Shown in pieces: positions 61,858 to 64,000 of a stretch of 64,000 nucleotides of DNA (position 1 is the stretch's first letter; each line of letters begins with the position of its first letter). Below the pieces are notes generated by a model. It searched no databases. It was not told the DNA's origin and saw nothing but the letters and a program-made list of their open reading frames with translations. Source of the stretch: Parasulfuritortus sp036391875 (GTDB lineage: Bacteria > Pseudomonadota > Gammaproteobacteria > Burkholderiales > Thiobacillaceae); assembly GCA_036391875.1 (NCBI GenBank), contig DASVZA010000044.1, forward strand, positions 116,933 to 180,932, read 5' to 3'. The position numbers and the translations under genes are program-made.

Positions 61858-63039
61858 ATGGGAAATTTCATCCAAAGGATAAACAACAGCGCAGTTCGAG
61901 ATGGAACGTATCTGCCCACACTCGACGGCTGGCGAGCCATAGCTATTCTGTTGGTGATCGCTGCCCATGGCTCGGACTCAATTGCCCGCTTCCTTCAATC
62001 CATTGAGGGGTGGCAAGTTGACCTTAGTTCGACCCGGCACATCGGCCTATTTGGCGTCCAGATCTTTTTCGGATTAAGCGGCCTGCTCATCACCAGCCGG
62101 CTCATTGCGGACGAAAAGAAACACGGGCGAATCTCACTGCGATCGTTCTACTTACGGCGTGCCTTCCGCATCCTTCCCGCATCGCTGGTATTTCTCGCAA
62201 CCATTGGCCTCCTCGCATTGTCAGGTGTCCTGCCAGTTAGCCTCGGCCGCTGGTTGAGCACCTTTCTGTTCTTCGCCAACTATTCCACCGCTAAGGGGAC
62301 CTGGTATCTTGGCCACTTCTGGTCGCTGGCCGTCGAAGAACATTTCTATTTCATCTGGCCTGTCGCGTTTCTCGCACTCGCCACTTTGAACAGACGGATT
62401 GGAGCCACAGTCGCTGCCGCATTGATGCTGGCCTTGTGGCGAGCCCTCGATTTCAAGTTTCAGATTACCGGCTCGGTCCCAGCAGTATTTTGGGGGCGCA
62501 CCGATATCCAGGTGGACAACATCGTTTGGGGCGTAGTCATCGCGTTACTTTATGGGGATACCACGTGGCGGACTCGGCTGGAAAACTTCTTGCGATATCC
62601 GATAGTAATTCCAAGCTTGGTGATCTTCCTCATCGCTTTTGCCATCGTCCCGATCTATGACTGGAAAATAGATTTCATGTTGTTGACGATTAAGGCCATA
62701 GCCATACCGATGCTGATACTGGGCACCATGATCAACGGCAACCAGATACTCTCCTACCTACTCGAAACCCCTGTTTTCAAGCTGATCGGCCGGCTCTCGT
62801 ACAGTATTTATCTGTGGCAACAACTCTTCCTGGTATGGAACACCTCGACTGTCGGCAGTATGGGCATTCTGCAAAGCTTTCCGCTCAACCTTATTGCCGC
62901 CCTGTCTTGTGCCACTCTCAGCATGCTATTTATCGAAAAACCGCTGATTAGCATCGGCCATAAACTTGCTTCAAGATTGGCCACACTCAACAAACAAACC
63001 GCGCGAACTAGCCCAACCGCTCCGGAGTCGGCTACTTAG
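61858..63039 (+). CDS. Integral membrane acyltransferase family 3 (OafA-like)
   Basis: 393 residues with about ten membrane helices. YLPTLDGWRAIAILLVIAAH holds the conserved R and H; GVQIFFGLSGLLITSRLIAD, SLRSFYLRRAFRILPASLVF and FWSLAVEEHFYFIWPVAFLA follow the family pattern. It would O-acylate a surface sugar. It is separate from the EPS array and transcribed alone; an AGGAAAAG site precedes the ATG. It overlaps the convergent next gene by 8 bp. Compared with the EPS-locus acyltransferase it is longer and GC-richer. Confidence 0.9.
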   Translation: MGNFIQRINNSAVRDGTYLPTLDGWRAIAILLVIAAHGSDSIARFLQSIEGWQVDLSSTRHIGLFGVQIFFGLSGLLITSRLIADEKKHGRISLRSFYLRRAFRILPASLVFLATIGLLALSGVLPVSLGRWLSTFLFFANYSTAKGTWYLGHFWSLAVEEHFYFIWPVAFLALATLNRRIGATVAAALMLALWRALDFKFQITGSVPAVFWGRTDIQVDNIVWGVVIALLYGDTTWRTRLENFLRYPIVIPSLVIFLIAFAIVPIYDWKIDFMLLTIKAIAIPMLILGTMINGNQILSYLLETPVFKLIGRLSYSIYLWQQLFLVWNTSTVGSMGILQSFPLNLIAALSCATLSMLFIEKPLISIGHKLASRLATLNKQTARTSPTAPESAT

Positions 63040-63754
63040 GCCGCATCGAAATTGCATGCACCCGCCATCGCAAGGGTGGATGCATGGAAAGTTTGCCCGC
63101 CATGCCACCCGTTGCCGCGAGTAGTTCGGCCAACCCTACGGACGCATCCACGCCCAGCATCCGGGCCGCCTGGCGATCGGCCTGCAGTTCGAAAAACCAA
63201 TGCATTGCGAGCCAGGCGACCAGGAAAATGGCCGAATACATCAATGTTGTCCAATTGAAACCATCGGGGAACAGTACAGTCAACAACAGCACTGGAATCA
63301 ATGCGACCAAACGTTGGGGCAGCAAACCATGCGCCGTGGCCCGGGCAATCTGAAAGCTCAGCCCATCCGGCCCCAGGCGGCGGGCCAATTCGGTGGAAAT
63401 AAAAATCTCGCACCGGCTCGGCAGCATGCCGGCCGTCAGGATGAAAGGCTGCGGGTGCTCGAACAGCGTGACGGGCAATCGCCTAATGGATCGATCACGG
63501 CCGATTTCATCCAGCGCCTGGCAGATGGCGTCATGCACGGGGCCGGCCTTGACTTCGCCGACGACCATGGCCCGGCATATCGCCGGCCCGAACCAGAAGC
63601 CTGCGACGACCAGAAAAGACTGGTATACATTGGAAACGAGCAAATAGGCCGGCTGGTGTTGCCAAGCCGATGGCACCACCAGGTCCGGGCCCCAAAGGGC
63701 GATCGAACTCAGGATGAGGAAAACCCACGTGCGTCGGCTGGAGGACGGGATCAT
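63032..63754 (-). CDS. Membrane protein resembling an M48 peptidase but lacking the HExxH motif
   Basis: 240 residues with membrane helices at about 10-28, 38-58, 148-163 and 170-188. IFISTELARRLGPDGLSFQI corresponds to the segment before the zinc motif in HtpX-like M48 peptidases, and FFELQADRQAARMLG matches the third-ligand region (E189, D193). Between them, where HExxH should be, the sequence reads RATAH (residues 138-142): the first His and the Glu are missing and only the last His remains. It is therefore probably catalytically inactive. Assignment is tentative because only part of the family pattern is visible. Confidence 0.65.
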   Translation of the reverse strand: MIPSSSRRTWVFLILSSIALWGPDLVVPSAWQHQPAYLLVSNVYQSFLVVAGFWFGPAICRAMVVGEVKAGPVHDAICQALDEIGRDRSIRRLPVTLFEHPQPFILTAGMLPSRCEIFISTELARRLGPDGLSFQIARATAHGLLPQRLVALIPVLLLTVLFPDGFNWTTLMYSAIFLVAWLAMHWFFELQADRQAARMLGVDASVGLAELLAATGGMAGKLSMHPPLRWRVHAISMRPK

Positions 63755-63866
63755 GAGGTGTCAGTGTAGAAGAGTTCCGGCCTCCGGCCACCTCTACATA
63801 AGATTTCCGATTGTCTAGCCGGCCGGATCAAGCATTTGCCTACGCATCGGCGCCTGCAGAAAAGCC

Positions 63867-63914
63867 AAAGCCCGACTTTGCCAACCTGTTGATCGGACTA
63901 CAAAATCGGGCTTT
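63867..63914 (-). terminator. Likely terminator of the tRNA-Ser transcript
   Basis: Minus-strand arms AAAGCCCGATTTTG and CAAAGTCGGGCTTT (one G-T/mismatch position) with a 20-nt loop, followed by GGCTTTTC. It lies 10 bp after the tRNA-Ser 3' end. Confidence 0.55.
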
Positions 63915-63923
63915 GCTGGAACC

Positions 63924-64000
<77 letters not shown>

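Overview
The window looks like a chromosomal stretch of a GC-rich betaproteobacterium (my inference: a Nitrosomonadales/Rhodocyclales-like lineage). Grounds: the tig-clpP-clpX order, the hydroxysqualene-type hopanoid genes, an EpsA/PrsT/exosortase exopolysaccharide locus, and several housekeeping genes of proteobacterial type. No insertion sequence, phage gene or CRISPR array was seen.

Layout. 1-3331: protein quality control (clpX partial, clpP, tig) and tRNA-Leu(UAG), all on the minus strand. 3413-7153: a tightly overlapping plus-strand operon hpnC-hpnD-hpnE for squalene from farnesyl diphosphate, followed by a YciK-like SDR. 7321-11157: a very large PilZ-DUF1631-degenerate GGDEF-EAL protein. 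11173-15715: radA, then (across a terminator) a UbiT-like SCP2 protein, manC and galE on the minus strand. 15861-18671: a small ion channel, a metallophosphoesterase and two small unknown exported proteins.

18720-54478 is one large exopolysaccharide (EPS)/exosortase locus. It starts with the LuxR-type regulator epsA and the APS kinase cysC on the plus strand. Then comes a long minus-strand array: an AAA ATPase, the PrsT TPR lipoprotein, a fused exosortase-EpsI protein, about twelve glycosyltransferases, an O-acetyltransferase, an integral membrane acyltransferase, two unrelated sulfotransferases and a Wzx flippase. A plus-strand pair (Wzy-like polymerase and a secreted clan GH-A glycoside hydrolase) faces a minus-strand assembly block (tyrosine autokinase, Wzz-like chain-length protein, outer-membrane barrel, Wza-like export protein, two VPLPA-CTERM exosortase substrates, WcaJ-like initiating transferase). 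Several genes (about 28.99-30.0, 32.6-33.7, 40.9-41.7 kb) are visibly richer in A+T than their neighbours and were probably acquired separately.

54748-64000: an HDOD protein, a PAS-GGDEF-EAL protein, a short-type alpha-glucan phosphorylase, a ProQ/FinO-domain RNA-binding protein, an orphan plus-strand terminator that suggests a small RNA, a small unknown protein, a TIGR03790-like protein, a second acyltransferase, a membrane protein resembling an M48 peptidase with a broken zinc motif, and a partial tRNA-Ser(GGA).

How the parts fit (inference). ManC and GalE supply GDP-mannose and UDP-galactose. WcaJ primes undecaprenyl phosphate, the glycosyltransferases build the repeat unit, and CysC supplies PAPS for the two sulfotransferases. 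Wzx/Wzy/Wzz/kinase/Wza-like/outer-membrane protein assemble and export the chain. The exosortase processes the two VPLPA-tailed proteins encoded beside the export genes. The locus therefore reads as a sulfated, probably acylated EPS system coupled to an exosortase; the c-di-GMP proteins on either side may regulate it.
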